A DNA stretch of 19,513 bases from JAHEDH01 sp965364515 (GTDB lineage Bacteria; Actinomycetota; Acidimicrobiia; Spongiisociales; ZC4RG35), in assembly GCA_965364515.1 (NCBI GenBank), contig CBDTXZ010000044.1, forward strand, positions 1 through 19,513, in the 5' to 3' direction. A program made the position numbers and the translations under genes. Below the pieces are notes generated by a model. That model was given only the letters and a program-made list of their open reading frames with translations. It had not been told where the DNA came from and did not search any database. This document shows positions 1-7,561 of the stretch, piece after piece. Every line of letters begins with the position of its first letter. Within the stretch, counting starts at the first letter, position 1.

Positions 1-1030
1 GCAGGGACTCGACGCCCAGGATGTCCATGGCGAGCTCGGTCACCTCCTGGTGGTACTCCGACCACCAGATCTTCGTGACGGCCGCGTCGGGGCCCGGGGC
101 ATGGCCCTTGGCGAACTTGGTCAGCTGGGTGTAGCCCATGTACTTCATGATCTCGACCTTCTCGTGCGCCCGCACCAGACGGTCACGAATGTCGGGATCC
201 TCGGTCCGACCCAGCTCCTTGGCGTAGGCGATGAGCCGGTCGAGCTCGGTTCGGAACTGGATCGGGAGGATCGGGGCGTCCTCGCCGCGCTCGAAGCCCA
301 GCAACGCCATGCACACCCGCCAGCCGTCATTGACCTCACCGATCACGTAGTCCTTCGGGGCGCGGGCGTCTGTGAAGAACACCTCGTTGAACTCGGACTC
401 GCCGGACAGCATCTTGATCGGCCGCACCTCGACGCCTGGTTGATCCATCGGCACGAGGATGAAGGTGATGCCGCGATGCTTTGGAGCCTCGGGATCGGTC
501 CGGCACACCACGAAGATCCAGTTGGCGAGATGCCCCGCCGAGGTCCAGATCTTCTGTCCGTTGATCACCCACTCGTCCCCATCCAAGACGGCTCTCGTCT
601 TCACGTTGGCGAGGTCCGACCCGGCGTCGGGCTCGGAGTATCCCTGGCACCAGACGTCCTCGCCGGAGAGGATCCGGGGCAAGAAATGCTGCTTCTGCTC
701 CTCGGTGCCGATGTGGAGGATGGTGTTGCCGAGCATGCCGATCGAGAACGGGTCGTTCACACCTCGCGCCGGGACGCCGGCCTTCGCGAACTCCTCGATG
801 ACGGCGATCGCCTCGATCTCGTTCAACCCCTGTCCGCCGTACTCCTTCGGCCATTGCAGGCCCAACCAGCCACCGGCGGACAGTTTCGCCCGCCAGTCGA
901 GCATGAACTCGAGGTACTCGCCACCCTCGAGCGTTCCGGTCCCACCCCAGTCGGCGGGCAGATTCTCGTCCAACCACGCCTCGGCTCGCGCACGGACGGC
1001 TCGAGCAGATTCGGGATAGGTGAAATCCAT
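1..1030 (-). CDS. Acyl-CoA dehydrogenase (C-terminus cut by window edge)
   Basis: FAD-dependent acyl-CoA dehydrogenase, which oxidises an acyl-CoA to the enoyl-CoA and passes electrons to ETF, probably in fatty-acid or related catabolism. The reading frame is open from an ATG at 1030 to the window edge, giving 343 codons of a family usually near 390-400 residues. The start MDFTYPESARAVRARAEAWL and the stretches WCQGYSEPDAGSDLA, INGQKIWTSAGH and CRTDPEAPKHRGITF are hallmark FAD and substrate-binding parts of the family. The last visible residues (EVTELAMDILGVESL) belong to the C-terminal helical domain. AGGAG lies 5 bases before the ATG, which supports this start. A TACATT -10-like element at 1093-1098 (minus strand) could serve it, but I see no convincing -35. 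The substrate cannot be read from the sequence. The family call is firm; chain-length specificity is unknown. Confidence 0.93.
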   Translation of the reverse strand, partial: MDFTYPESARAVRARAEAWLDENLPADWGGTGTLEGGEYLEFMLDWRAKLSAGGWLGLQWPKEYGGQGLNEIEAIAVIEEFAKAGVPARGVNDPFSIGMLGNTILHIGTEEQKQHFLPRILSGEDVWCQGYSEPDAGSDLANVKTRAVLDGDEWVINGQKIWTSAGHLANWIFVVCRTDPEAPKHRGITFILVPMDQPGVEVRPIKMLSGESEFNEVFFTDARAPKDYVIGEVNDGWRVCMALLGFERGEDAPILPIQFRTELDRLIAYAKELGRTEDPDIRDRLVRAHEKVEIMKYMGYTQLTKFAKGHAPGPDAAVTKIWWSEYHQEVTELAMDILGVESL

Positions 1031-1133
1031 GGGCGCTCCTCTGTCTGATCACGAGTCGGCGTTGGTCGGCTCAGTTCTTGAAACTTGACTCAAATGTAGT
1101 CCGCTTCCCGGCGGCAGAGCCACGACGTCACGT

Positions 1134-1550
1134 TCACTCGCTCGAGAAACGCTCGATCTGCCGAAGGTGGATCCGATCCTTGGGCCTGCCGAGGCTTCGC
1201 TTGGATTCGACAACGCGCTCGAGCGGGGAAAACAAGTAGCCGTCCACGTCGACGCCTTCCTCGATGATCGACTCGGCGTCGATCCCGAGCCAACCGTCGA
1301 ACACCTCGACGCCGACTCCATCGACTTCGAGCGTGAGCCTCCTGTCGCCGAGGAGAGCCGGGCCGGGAGACACGCCGACCATGCGGGACACCGAGCGCCA
1401 GAGCTGGGCGTCGGCGACGATGTCGATGTCGGAGATCGCATCGATGACCCCCATGGCCAGCAGTGGGCCCGACCCGGCGACCACCCAGCGCCCCTCGGAG
1501 AATGGCATCGCAGCCAGAACCTCGAACAACCGGGCTCGGCCGATGGTCAT
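1134..1550 (-). CDS. Small nucleotidyltransferase-fold protein, function unknown
   Basis: A 138-residue protein that looks like a minimal nucleotidyltransferase-fold domain. Residues 25-43 carry a GSGPL turn followed by DID (Asp41, Asp43), the arrangement of the GS...DxD active-site motif. Glu82 or Asp85 in VEVFDGW could be the third acidic residue. The C-terminal segment LGRPKDRIHLRQIE resembles the end of AbiEii/MNT-type nucleotidyltransferase domains. Its ATG overlaps the hisA stop codon (ATGA at 1547-1550), so it is probably translated from the hisA mRNA. No toxin or antitoxin partner is visible next to it. Whether it transfers nucleotides, and to what, cannot be said; a link to histidine synthesis is not implied by the sequence. 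The family assignment is by motif only and moderately sure; the gene itself is well supported by codon structure and overlap. Confidence 0.7.
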   Translation of the reverse strand: MTIGRARLFEVLAAMPFSEGRWVVAGSGPLLAMGVIDAISDIDIVADAQLWRSVSRMVGVSPGPALLGDRRLTLEVDGVGVEVFDGWLGIDAESIIEEGVDVDGYLFSPLERVVESKRSLGRPKDRIHLRQIERFSSE

Positions 1551-2251
1551 TTCGCCAGGTACCGAACCGCCTCGGATACGTCGAATCGCCCCTCGTAGAG
1601 GGCGCGACCGACGATGACGGCCTCACACCCGAGCCGCTGGATGACGTCGAGATCCTGAAGTTGACCGACGCCACCGCTGGCGATCACCGAGAAGCCGCCA
1701 TGGCGCAGAGCAGTGAGGAGCACGTCGGTGGAAGGCCCCTCCATGGTGCCGTCCCGCTCTATGCCGGTGACGAGCAGCCGACGCACCCCGACCTCGGAGA
1801 GGCCTTCGAGCACCGCGGGCAGGTCTCTCCCCTCGTCGAGCCAGCCGGCTCCCGTCGCGCGCCCTCCTCGGACGTCGACGGCCGCTACGACCCTCGACAG
1901 ATCGGAGATTCGGGAGAGAACGGCGGGATCCCACACCGCCGCCGTGCCGAGCACGACCCGCTTGGCACCGGCGGAGAGCGCACGCTCGGCGATCTCCGTG
2001 CTGCGGATGCCTCCCCCCACTTGAAACGCCACCCCTGCCTCGGCGAGCCGTTCCCACAATGCACCATCGGGGTCACCGCTTCGTGCGCCCTCGAGGTCGA
2101 CGACATGGACTAATTCGGCACCCTGGCGCATCCACTCTCGGGATTGGGCGACAGGGTCGTCTCCGTAGATGGTGACGCGGTCGTAGTCGCCGTGCATCAG
2201 CCGAACCACGTTGCCGTCGAGCACGTCGACGGCCGGAATGATCTGCAGCAC
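1547..2251 (-). CDS. hisA: Phosphoribosyl isomerase HisA (ProFAR isomerase)
   Basis: Catalyses the Amadori rearrangement of ProFAR to PRFAR, the fourth step of histidine synthesis, in the cytoplasm. The (beta/alpha)8 barrel signature is clear: IIPAVDVLDGNVVRL at the N-terminus with the catalytic Asp, FQVGGGIRS, AAVDVRGG with the second Asp, and TGIERDGTMEGP then VIASGGVG for phosphate binding. Length (234 residues) is normal. Two in-frame GTG codons are possible, at 2257 and 2251. GGAG abuts the first but lies 6 bases before the second, so I chose 2251. Most Actinobacteria use PriA, a bifunctional HisA/TrpF. Here the position I take to be the PriA anthranilate-recognition Arg (before Gly-Trp) is Ala (GAGW), which favours plain HisA; that alignment is from memory. 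The gene is split from and divergent to the rest of the his operon, and is followed by an overlapping nucleotidyltransferase-like gene. Confidence 0.93.
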   Translation of the reverse strand: MLQIIPAVDVLDGNVVRLMHGDYDRVTIYGDDPVAQSREWMRQGAELVHVVDLEGARSGDPDGALWERLAEAGVAFQVGGGIRSTEIAERALSAGAKRVVLGTAAVWDPAVLSRISDLSRVVAAVDVRGGRATGAGWLDEGRDLPAVLEGLSEVGVRRLLVTGIERDGTMEGPSTDVLLTALRHGGFSVIASGGVGQLQDLDVIQRLGCEAVIVGRALYEGRFDVSEAVRYLAK

Positions 2252-2290
2252 GTGCACCTCCGATTCGCGTTTACGAGCTTCGCCTCACCG

Positions 2291-2331
2291 TTTCAGTGTT
2301 TCAGTGTTGCAATGCGCTAAAACACTAGTAC
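2291..2331. promoter_or_regulatory. Candidate TrpR-like operator and 8-base tandem repeat in the hisA/his intergenic region
   Basis: TTTCAGTG occurs twice in tandem (2291-2298 and 2299-2306), and AGTGTTT (2295-2301) is the reverse complement of AAACACT (2320-2326). Positions 2314-2331 read GCGCT, eight bases, AGTAC. This matches the E. coli TrpR operator layout (GNACT, eight bases, AGTNC) except for one base, and shares the 8-mer ACTAGTAC with the trp operator. It lies over the spacer and -10 of the predicted his promoter, next to a gene for a TrpR-fold protein. The match is seen in the sequence; binding is inference. Confidence 0.4.
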
Positions 2332-2334
2332 AGT
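2307..2334 (+). promoter_or_regulatory. Predicted sigma-70-type promoter of the his operon
   Basis: TTGCAA (2307-2312) and TACAGT (2329-2334) are separated by 16 bases, each matching 4 of 6 consensus positions, and would give a transcript start near 2341, about 30 bases before the first ATG. So short a leader leaves no room for a T-box or a his leader-peptide attenuator, which fits control by a repressor instead. No comparably good promoter for hisA was found on the other strand. Confidence 0.45.
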
Positions 2335-2369
2335 GACACGACTCACACGGAACCACAGAGTAGAGCACC

Positions 2370-2672
2370 ATGGCCATCCCCGAAGACGACTGGCAGACCA
2401 CCGCGACCGACGAACTGCTCGCGACCATCGTGAGCCTCGAAACCGTCGACGAAGCCGCTGCCTTCATGCGCGACCTCTGCACCCGTAAAGAGCTGGAGGA
2501 GATGTCGCACCGATGGGAGGCCGTGAAGCTGCTCGATCAGAGAATCCCGTATCGGGAGATCTCCGAACGCACCGGACTGTCGACGGCCACGATCACCCGG
2601 ATCAACCAGTGGCTTCAGCACGGAACCGGCGGCTACCGAGCCATGCTCACCAGGATCGAGGAATCCACATGA
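2370..2672 (+). CDS. YerC/TrpR-family helix-turn-helix regulator
   Basis: A 100-residue all-helical DNA-binding protein of the TrpR-like YerC/YecD family. Residues 36-55 (LCTRKELEEMSHRWEAVKLL) are the family core, and residues 60-82 (PYREISERTGLSTATITRIN) form the helix-turn-helix, followed by WLQHGTGGY, a very typical family ending. It is the first gene of the histidine operon and its stop overlaps the hisG start (ATGA, 2669-2672). The natural inference is that it regulates the operon it heads, possibly through the TrpR-box-like sequence 40-55 bases upstream. The effector, if any, is unknown; histidine is an obvious candidate but nothing in the sequence shows ligand binding. Shine-Dalgarno is weak (AGAG region before the ATG). 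Family call is confident, the regulatory role is inference. Confidence 0.88.
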   Translation: MAIPEDDWQTTATDELLATIVSLETVDEAAAFMRDLCTRKELEEMSHRWEAVKLLDQRIPYREISERTGLSTATITRINQWLQHGTGGYRAMLTRIEEST

Positions 2673-3517
2673 CCTTTGCACTCGCCGTCCCCAACAAGGG
2701 ACGCATGAAAGACCCCACGGTCGGGCTGCTCACCGACGCCGGACTGCGATTCGAAACGACAGATCGAGCCCTCTCGGTGCCGGTTCGAAACGTCGACATG
2801 GAACTGCTCTTCGTCCGGACCGACGACATCGCAGAACTCGTGTCCGACGGTGTCGCCGACGCGGGAATCACGGGTGTCGACCTGATCGCCGAACACGGCA
2901 ACGGGCTCGAGACGCTCGTCGAGTTGGGATATGGCCACTGCCGCCTCGCCGCAGCCGTTCCCAACGACTCCCCGATCGAGAAAGTCGACGAGTTCGGCGG
3001 CCTGCGTGTCGCCACGGCCCACCCGAATGCCACGTCCCGATTCTTCGCGGACCGGAACATCGACGTCGACGTGATCGCACTTCGTGGATCGGTCGAGGTG
3101 GCCACCAAGATCGGCGTGGCCGACGCCATCGTCGATCTCATCTCGACCGGTTCGACGATGCGGGTCAACGGCCTCAGGCCGGTCGGCACCCTCGTCGAGA
3201 GCCAGGCCGTCCTCTTCTCCCGCACCGACAGCGGCAGCTCCCCCGAGGTCAAGCAGGTCGCCACGGCGATCCGGGCAGTCGTCGCCGGCCGCAACAAGCG
3301 GTACCTCCTGCTCAACGCCCCCCGAGCCGCCGTCGAGACGTTGATCGACCTGATCCCAGGTCTCAACTCTCCTACGGTCGTGCCGCTCGCCGACACCCAC
3401 ATGGTGGCGATCCACTCCGTAGTCGATGCCTCCGACATGTGGAGCCTGCTCCCCCAGCTCGAACAGGCCGGCGCATCGGGGATCCTCGTCCTGCCGATCG
3501 AACAGCTCGTGCCATGA
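2669..3517 (+). CDS. hisG: ATP phosphoribosyltransferase, long form
   Basis: First committed enzyme of histidine synthesis: condenses ATP with PRPP to phosphoribosyl-ATP. At 282 residues it is the long, HisZ-independent form with its own C-terminal ACT-like regulatory domain (about residues 210-282, ending SGILVLPIEQLVP), so feedback inhibition by histidine is expected from the family. The N-terminus LAVPNKGRM, the middle motif GITGVDLIAE (67-76) and the PRPP loop DLISTGSTMRVNGL (156-169) are as in other HisG. The ATG at 2669 overlaps the stop of the TrpR-like gene. An in-frame extension upstream is open but only shadows that gene, so it was not used. The stop overlaps the hisD start (ATGA at 3514-3517). 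Confidence 0.96.
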   Translation: MTFALAVPNKGRMKDPTVGLLTDAGLRFETTDRALSVPVRNVDMELLFVRTDDIAELVSDGVADAGITGVDLIAEHGNGLETLVELGYGHCRLAAAVPNDSPIEKVDEFGGLRVATAHPNATSRFFADRNIDVDVIALRGSVEVATKIGVADAIVDLISTGSTMRVNGLRPVGTLVESQAVLFSRTDSGSSPEVKQVATAIRAVVAGRNKRYLLLNAPRAAVETLIDLIPGLNSPTVVPLADTHMVAIHSVVDASDMWSLLPQLEQAGASGILVLPIEQLVP

Positions 3518-4812
3518 GTCGGAGACTGCGGCGAATCGAGCTCGCCACCATGGATGCTCGCGAACGAGCGGTGCTCCTCCGTCGTTCCGCAGTGCCCGAC
3601 CCCGAAGTCCGCAAGCAGGCGACGGCGATCTGCGAAGACATTGCTGCTCGAGGCGACGTCGCCCTCCGTGAGTACGGAACCAGATTCGGGGGAGGTTTCC
3701 GCCGGGTCGAGGACAGCGAACTCGACCAGGCCGTCGCCTCGATCGGCGCCGAGGTCCTCGCCGCCATCGAGGCGTCCGTCGAGAACGTCAAGGCGTATCA
3801 CACCGCTCAGATCCCGTCCGACCTCGAGTTCGAAACGGTCCCGGGGGTCACCATCCGGAGGCGGTGGACGCCGATGACGCGCATCGGATGCTACGTGCCC
3901 GGCGGAAAGGCCGCCTATCCGTCGACGGTGATCATGACCGTCGTTCCTGCCAAGGTGGCCGGGGTCTCCGAGGTGGTCGTGTGCACGCCGGAGGCACCAG
4001 ACGGAAGCCTCAGCGAGGCATTGCTCGCGGCCTGCCGAATCGCCGGTGCGGACGAAGTCTGGGCCATGGGTGGAGCGCAGGCGATCGGCGCACTGGCGTA
4101 CGGGACGGAGACCATCCAGCCCGTCGAGACCATCGTCGGGCCGGGCAATTCGTGGGTCACAGCCGCCAAGCTCTCGGTGTACGGCGTCTGTTCAATCGAC
4201 CTGCCGGCGGGACCATCCGAAGTGCTGGTCCTCGCAGACCACACGTCGGAAGCACGCCTCGTGGCCGTCGATCTCCTCTGCCAGGCAGAACACGGCCCCG
4301 ACTCCCCCGCCGTACTCGTCACGACCGACCCGAGTCTCCCCGACCGGGTCGAAACCGAGCTCGACGCGTTGCTCCCGACACTCGACCGTGCAGGGATCCT
4401 CGAACAGGCTCTCGACGATCACGGTTGGGCGGTGGTCGCCACCGACCTCGCCGATGCCGTGGCGTTCGCGAACGAATACGCCGGGGAACACGTGTCCATC
4501 GCCACCGAACATCCCGAGGAGGTGGCCAAGCACATCACGGCGGCGGGATCGGTGTATGTCGGACGCTGGTCGCCCGAGTCCGCCGGGGACTACGCAACCG
4601 GAGCGAACCACGTGCTCCCGACGGGAGGGCTGGCGGCTGCCTGCGGGCCGCTCAGCGTCGACGATTTCGGCTCATGGCGTCAGGAACAACATCTCACCCG
4701 CGACGGCCTCGCAGCCATCGCCGACACCATCACCAACCTGGCGACTGCCGAAGGCCTCACCGCCCACAGGCTGTCCGCCCAGATCAGATTCGAGACCGAG
4801 GAGCACCAGTGA
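3514..4812 (+). CDS. hisD: Histidinol dehydrogenase
   Basis: Zinc enzyme that oxidises L-histidinol in two NAD-dependent steps to L-histidine, the last reactions of the pathway. The 432-residue length is normal. Visible residues match the family: IGCYVPGGKAAYPSTV (124-139), zinc ligands Gln257 and His260 in CQAEHGPDS, Asp359 in GDYATG and His418 in LTAHRLS, and the catalytic pair Glu325-His326 in NEYAGEHVSIA. It starts with ATG inside the hisG stop and ends in a GTGA overlap with hisB. In many Actinobacteria hisC follows hisD directly; here hisC is missing from this place and hisB follows. No damage to the reading frame or key residues is seen. Confidence 0.97.
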   Translation: MSRRLRRIELATMDARERAVLLRRSAVPDPEVRKQATAICEDIAARGDVALREYGTRFGGGFRRVEDSELDQAVASIGAEVLAAIEASVENVKAYHTAQIPSDLEFETVPGVTIRRRWTPMTRIGCYVPGGKAAYPSTVIMTVVPAKVAGVSEVVVCTPEAPDGSLSEALLAACRIAGADEVWAMGGAQAIGALAYGTETIQPVETIVGPGNSWVTAAKLSVYGVCSIDLPAGPSEVLVLADHTSEARLVAVDLLCQAEHGPDSPAVLVTTDPSLPDRVETELDALLPTLDRAGILEQALDDHGWAVVATDLADAVAFANEYAGEHVSIATEHPEEVAKHITAAGSVYVGRWSPESAGDYATGANHVLPTGGLAAACGPLSVDDFGSWRQEQHLTRDGLAAIADTITNLATAEGLTAHRLSAQIRFETEEHQ

Positions 4813-5393
4813 CACGCAGCGCAACCGTGAGACGCACGACGAAAGAGACCGACATCGAGATCTCCGTCGATCTCGACGGAACCGGCAGGACCGCGATCGA
4901 GACCGGCGTCGGCTTCTTCGACCATCTCCTCACGTCGCTGGGGCACCACTCCCTCATCGACATGACGATCCGCTGCGATGGCGACCTCGACATCGACGAT
5001 CACCACAGCGTCGAAGACACCGCAATCGTGCTCGGAACGGCTCTCTCGGATGCGCTCGGGGAGCGGACCGGAATCCAGCGATTCGGAGACTCGACGGTGC
5101 CCATGGACGAGGCGATCGCAACCTGCAGCGTGGACGTCGGTGGTAGACCCTACGCCGTCATCGACATCCCGCTTCGTCAGGAGAAGATCGGCAACCTGTC
5201 GACGCAGAACGTCGCTCACGGCCTCGAAGCGTTGGCCCGCAGCGCCGGGTTCACCCTGCATCTCACCGCCTCGGGCTCCAATGACCATCACGTCGCGGAG
5301 GCCGCATTCAAGGCCCTCGCCCGGGCCATCCGCTCCGCCGTGGCACCGGATCCACGGCGAGACGGCGTCGCCTCGACCAAGGGAACGACGTGA
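4809..5393 (+). CDS. hisB: Imidazoleglycerol-phosphate dehydratase
   Basis: Manganese enzyme that dehydrates imidazole-glycerol phosphate to imidazole-acetol phosphate. The 194-residue protein is the monofunctional type, with no N-terminal histidinol-phosphate phosphatase domain. Metal-binding and catalytic motifs are intact: GVGFFDHLL (33-41), DDHHSVED (63-70), and SGSNDHHVAEAAFKAL (155-170). It starts with GTG at 4809 within the hisD stop (GTGA) and ends in another GTGA overlap with hisH, so translation is coupled through the whole operon. Downstream of this step the pathway needs HisC and a histidinol phosphatase, which must be encoded elsewhere. Confidence 0.97.
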   Translation: MTRSATVRRTTKETDIEISVDLDGTGRTAIETGVGFFDHLLTSLGHHSLIDMTIRCDGDLDIDDHHSVEDTAIVLGTALSDALGERTGIQRFGDSTVPMDEAIATCSVDVGGRPYAVIDIPLRQEKIGNLSTQNVAHGLEALARSAGFTLHLTASGSNDHHVAEAAFKALARAIRSAVAPDPRRDGVASTKGTT

Positions 5394-6001
5394 AACCCAC
5401 GATCGCCGTCGTCGACCACGGAGCCGGGAACCTCGTGTCGATCGCTCAGGGCCTCGTGAAGGCCGGAGCCGACGTCGTCATGGCCACCAGCCCGTCCGAC
5501 CTGCTCGACGTCGACTCCGTCGTGCTGCCCGGTGTGGGCGCGACCAAGACCGTCATGGACGGAATCGACCACGCCGGGCTGCGCGAGCCGCTGTGCTCGC
5601 TGGACGTTCCGCTCTTCGGAATCTGTGTCGGTATGCAGGTGCTCTTCGACACGTCGGAAGAGGACGACGCAGACTGTCTCGGCCTGATTCCCGGTGTCGT
5701 CCGCCAACTCGAGAATCCGCCATCCCTTCCCCACATCGGATGGAACGACCTGGTGATCGAACGGGACGACCCGCTGTTCGACTCGATACCCGCCGAACCC
5801 GTCTACTTCGTGCACTCCTATGCGCCGGTGCCCTCCGATCCATCCACCGTCATCGCCACATCCGACCACGGAGAACGGTTCGTCGCCGCCGTGAGATCGG
5901 GCTCGGTGGCCGGGACCCAGTTCCATCCCGAGCGGTCCGGACGCGTCGGTCTCGCCATCCTCGCCAACGTCGTGTCCGCTGCACGGATGGTCAGGGCATG
6001 A
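5390..6001 (+). CDS. hisH: Imidazole glycerol phosphate synthase, glutaminase subunit HisH
   Basis: Class I glutamine amidotransferase subunit that frees ammonia from glutamine and channels it to HisF. Catalytic triad residues are all present: Cys79 in GICVGMQ, His179 and Glu181 in TQFHPE. The oxyanion-strand motif PGVGA is at 47-51 and PHIGWND at 114-120 is the usual HisH signature. Length is 203 residues, normal. The start is GTG at 5390, inside the hisB stop, and the stop overlaps the hisF ATG (ATGA at 5998-6001), so the two subunits of one heteromeric enzyme are translated side by side. Confidence 0.96.
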   Translation: MKPTIAVVDHGAGNLVSIAQGLVKAGADVVMATSPSDLLDVDSVVLPGVGATKTVMDGIDHAGLREPLCSLDVPLFGICVGMQVLFDTSEEDDADCLGLIPGVVRQLENPPSLPHIGWNDLVIERDDPLFDSIPAEPVYFVHSYAPVPSDPSTVIATSDHGERFVAAVRSGSVAGTQFHPERSGRVGLAILANVVSAARMVRA

Positions 6002-6765
6002 CCGTCAGAAAACGGATCATTCCGTGTCTCGACGTGAGAGACGGACGGGTCGTCAAGGGCGTCAACTTCGTGAATCTCACCGACGAGGGCGATCCGGTCG
6101 AGCTCGCCGCCAGATACGCCGCCGAGGGCGCCGACGAGATCTGCTATCTCGACATCTCCGCTGCGCCCGAGGGACGTTCGACACTGCTCGACGTGGTTCA
6201 CCGCACCGCCGAGAACGTCTTCGTGCCGCTGACCGTCGGCGGCGGGGTGCGCACGTCCGACGACATGAAGGCGGCACTCAGAGCCGGCGCGGACAAGGTC
6301 GGCGTGAACACCGCAGCCGTGCAGAGACCGGAGCTCATCCGCGAGTGCGCGACCCGATTCGGGAACCAATGTGTCGTCCTCGCCATCGATGCCAGGCTGG
6401 ACGGAAATGGCGTCTTCGAGGTGGTGATCAAGGGCGGCCGTGAGCCAACCGGACTCGACGCCATTGCCTGGGCCCGTCGCGGTGTGGAGCTGGGAGCGGG
6501 CGAGATCCTCCTGACATCGATGGACCGGGATGGCACCAAGGACGGCTTCGACCTGCCGTTGACTCGAGCGATCGCAGACGCCGTCGACGTCCCCGTGATC
6601 GCCTCCGGAGGTGCGGGGACGACTTCGCATTGTGTGGACGCCGTGCTGGAGGGCCATGCCGACGCCGTGTTGGCAGCGTCGATATTCCATCGCCGCGAGA
6701 TAGAGATCGCCACCGTCAAAGCAGACATGGCGGCGGCGGGGATTCCGATGAGGGAGGTGGCATGA
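5998..6765 (+). CDS. hisF: Imidazole glycerol phosphate synthase, cyclase subunit HisF
   Basis: (beta/alpha)8-barrel cyclase that uses ammonia from HisH to convert PRFAR to imidazole-glycerol phosphate and AICAR, the latter feeding purine synthesis. The two catalytic aspartates are visible, Asp12 in IIPCLDV and Asp131 in LAIDAR. Phosphate-binding loops LTVGGGVRTSDD (78-89) and VIASGGAG are intact, as are LTSMDRDGTKDGFD and the N-terminal VVKGVNF. At 255 residues it has standard length. It overlaps hisH upstream and hisIE downstream by four bases each. Homologous to the divergent hisA gene in the same window, as expected of this ancient duplicated pair. Confidence 0.97.
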   Translation: MTVRKRIIPCLDVRDGRVVKGVNFVNLTDEGDPVELAARYAAEGADEICYLDISAAPEGRSTLLDVVHRTAENVFVPLTVGGGVRTSDDMKAALRAGADKVGVNTAAVQRPELIRECATRFGNQCVVLAIDARLDGNGVFEVVIKGGREPTGLDAIAWARRGVELGAGEILLTSMDRDGTKDGFDLPLTRAIADAVDVPVIASGGAGTTSHCVDAVLEGHADAVLAASIFHRREIEIATVKADMAAAGIPMREVA

Positions 6766-7391
6766 GAAGCCTCGACGACACAGAGCCCGTCTTCGGAAGC
6801 GACGGGCTGATCCCGGCGATCGTCCAGGACTCTCGGACTCGGCGAGTACTCATGCTCGGCTACATGGACCGCGAGGCGCTGGACGCGACTCGCACAACGG
6901 GATTCGTTCATTTCCATTCCCGCAGTCGCGACGAGCTGTGGAAGAAGGGCGAGACCAGCGGCAACACTCTGACCGTCGCCGGCATCTCGATCGACTGTGA
7001 TGGCGACTCGCTGCTGATCCTGGCCGAACCCGCCGGTCCGACGTGTCACACAGGAGCCACCAGCTGCTGGGACAACGCTCCGTCCGATCGAGAGCCGGGG
7101 TTCGCCGACCTCGAGGCGTTGTGGGCGACGATCTCGTCCCGGGCGGTCGAGCGCCCGGACGGCTCGTACACGACGAGGCTGCTCGAAGACCCGGATCTCG
7201 CCGTCCGGAAGGTCACCGAGGAGGCGACCGAGGTGCTCATGGCCTCAAGGGATCATCGTCGCGGCGAGGCGACGGATGAGCGCCTGGCCGAGGAGATGGC
7301 GGATCTGATCTACCACCTTTTCGTCGTCGCCGCGGAGCGCGGCGTCGACCCTGGACTGGTGCTCGACGAACTTCGGAATCGGCGTAGATAG
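6762..7391 (+). CDS. hisIE: Bifunctional phosphoribosyl-AMP cyclohydrolase / phosphoribosyl-ATP pyrophosphatase
   Basis: Fused enzyme for steps two and three of histidine synthesis. The HisE part (about residues 115-209) hydrolyses phosphoribosyl-ATP to phosphoribosyl-AMP, and the HisI part (about 1-110) opens the adenine ring. HisI metal ligands are visible: Cys79 in DCDGD, Cys95 and Cys102 in TCHTGATSCW, with MLGYMDREAL and FHSRSRDELWKKGETSGN ahead of them. HisE shows RKVTEEATEV (149-158) and EEMADLIYHL (177-186), the MazG-like acidic metal site. Many Actinobacteria, for example mycobacteria, encode HisI and HisE separately, so the fusion is a useful lineage marker. It is the last gene of the operon; a hairpin follows about 95 bases downstream. 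Confidence 0.96.
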   Translation: MRSLDDTEPVFGSDGLIPAIVQDSRTRRVLMLGYMDREALDATRTTGFVHFHSRSRDELWKKGETSGNTLTVAGISIDCDGDSLLILAEPAGPTCHTGATSCWDNAPSDREPGFADLEALWATISSRAVERPDGSYTTRLLEDPDLAVRKVTEEATEVLMASRDHRRGEATDERLAEEMADLIYHLFVVAAERGVDPGLVLDELRNRRR

Positions 7392-7484
7392 CGGCGATCC
7401 ACACCCATTCGGGCCGGTTGATGCCGGTCGCGACAGTCCGCTTCGCGCCTGCGGGTGCCGTTGGGGTTCACCGGGATGCGACGC

Positions 7485-7504
7485 GGGCGATGTGAACATC
7501 GCCC
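7485..7504 (+). terminator. Hairpin downstream of the his operon
   Basis: A perfect 8-base stem, GGGCGATG / CATCGCCC, closes a TGAA tetraloop about 95 bases after the hisIE stop. There is no T-tract, so it would be an atypical terminator of the kind often proposed in high-GC Actinobacteria. The genes on either side converge here, so a bidirectional role is possible. Structure is seen directly; termination is inference. Confidence 0.45.
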
Positions 7505-7561
7505 CTGCCGAGTGATGGCTTCCGTGAGAGTTGGAGACACCCAGCCGGCAGCCGGGCGACA

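Noticed and set aside
336..1052. Minus-strand open frame of 238 codons at the left end
   Set aside because: It is out of frame with the acyl-CoA dehydrogenase read from ATG 1030, gives an Arg-rich product with no family pattern, and is explained by high GC at third positions.
2335..2369. T-box, riboswitch or his leader peptide before the his operon
   Set aside because: The predicted transcript leader is only about 30 bases, with no run of His codons and no room for such structures.
3864..4808. Long plus-strand frame upstream of hisB that would extend the hisB protein
   Set aside because: The extension reads hisD in a shifted frame and is Arg-rich. HisB family conservation begins at the GTG at 4809.
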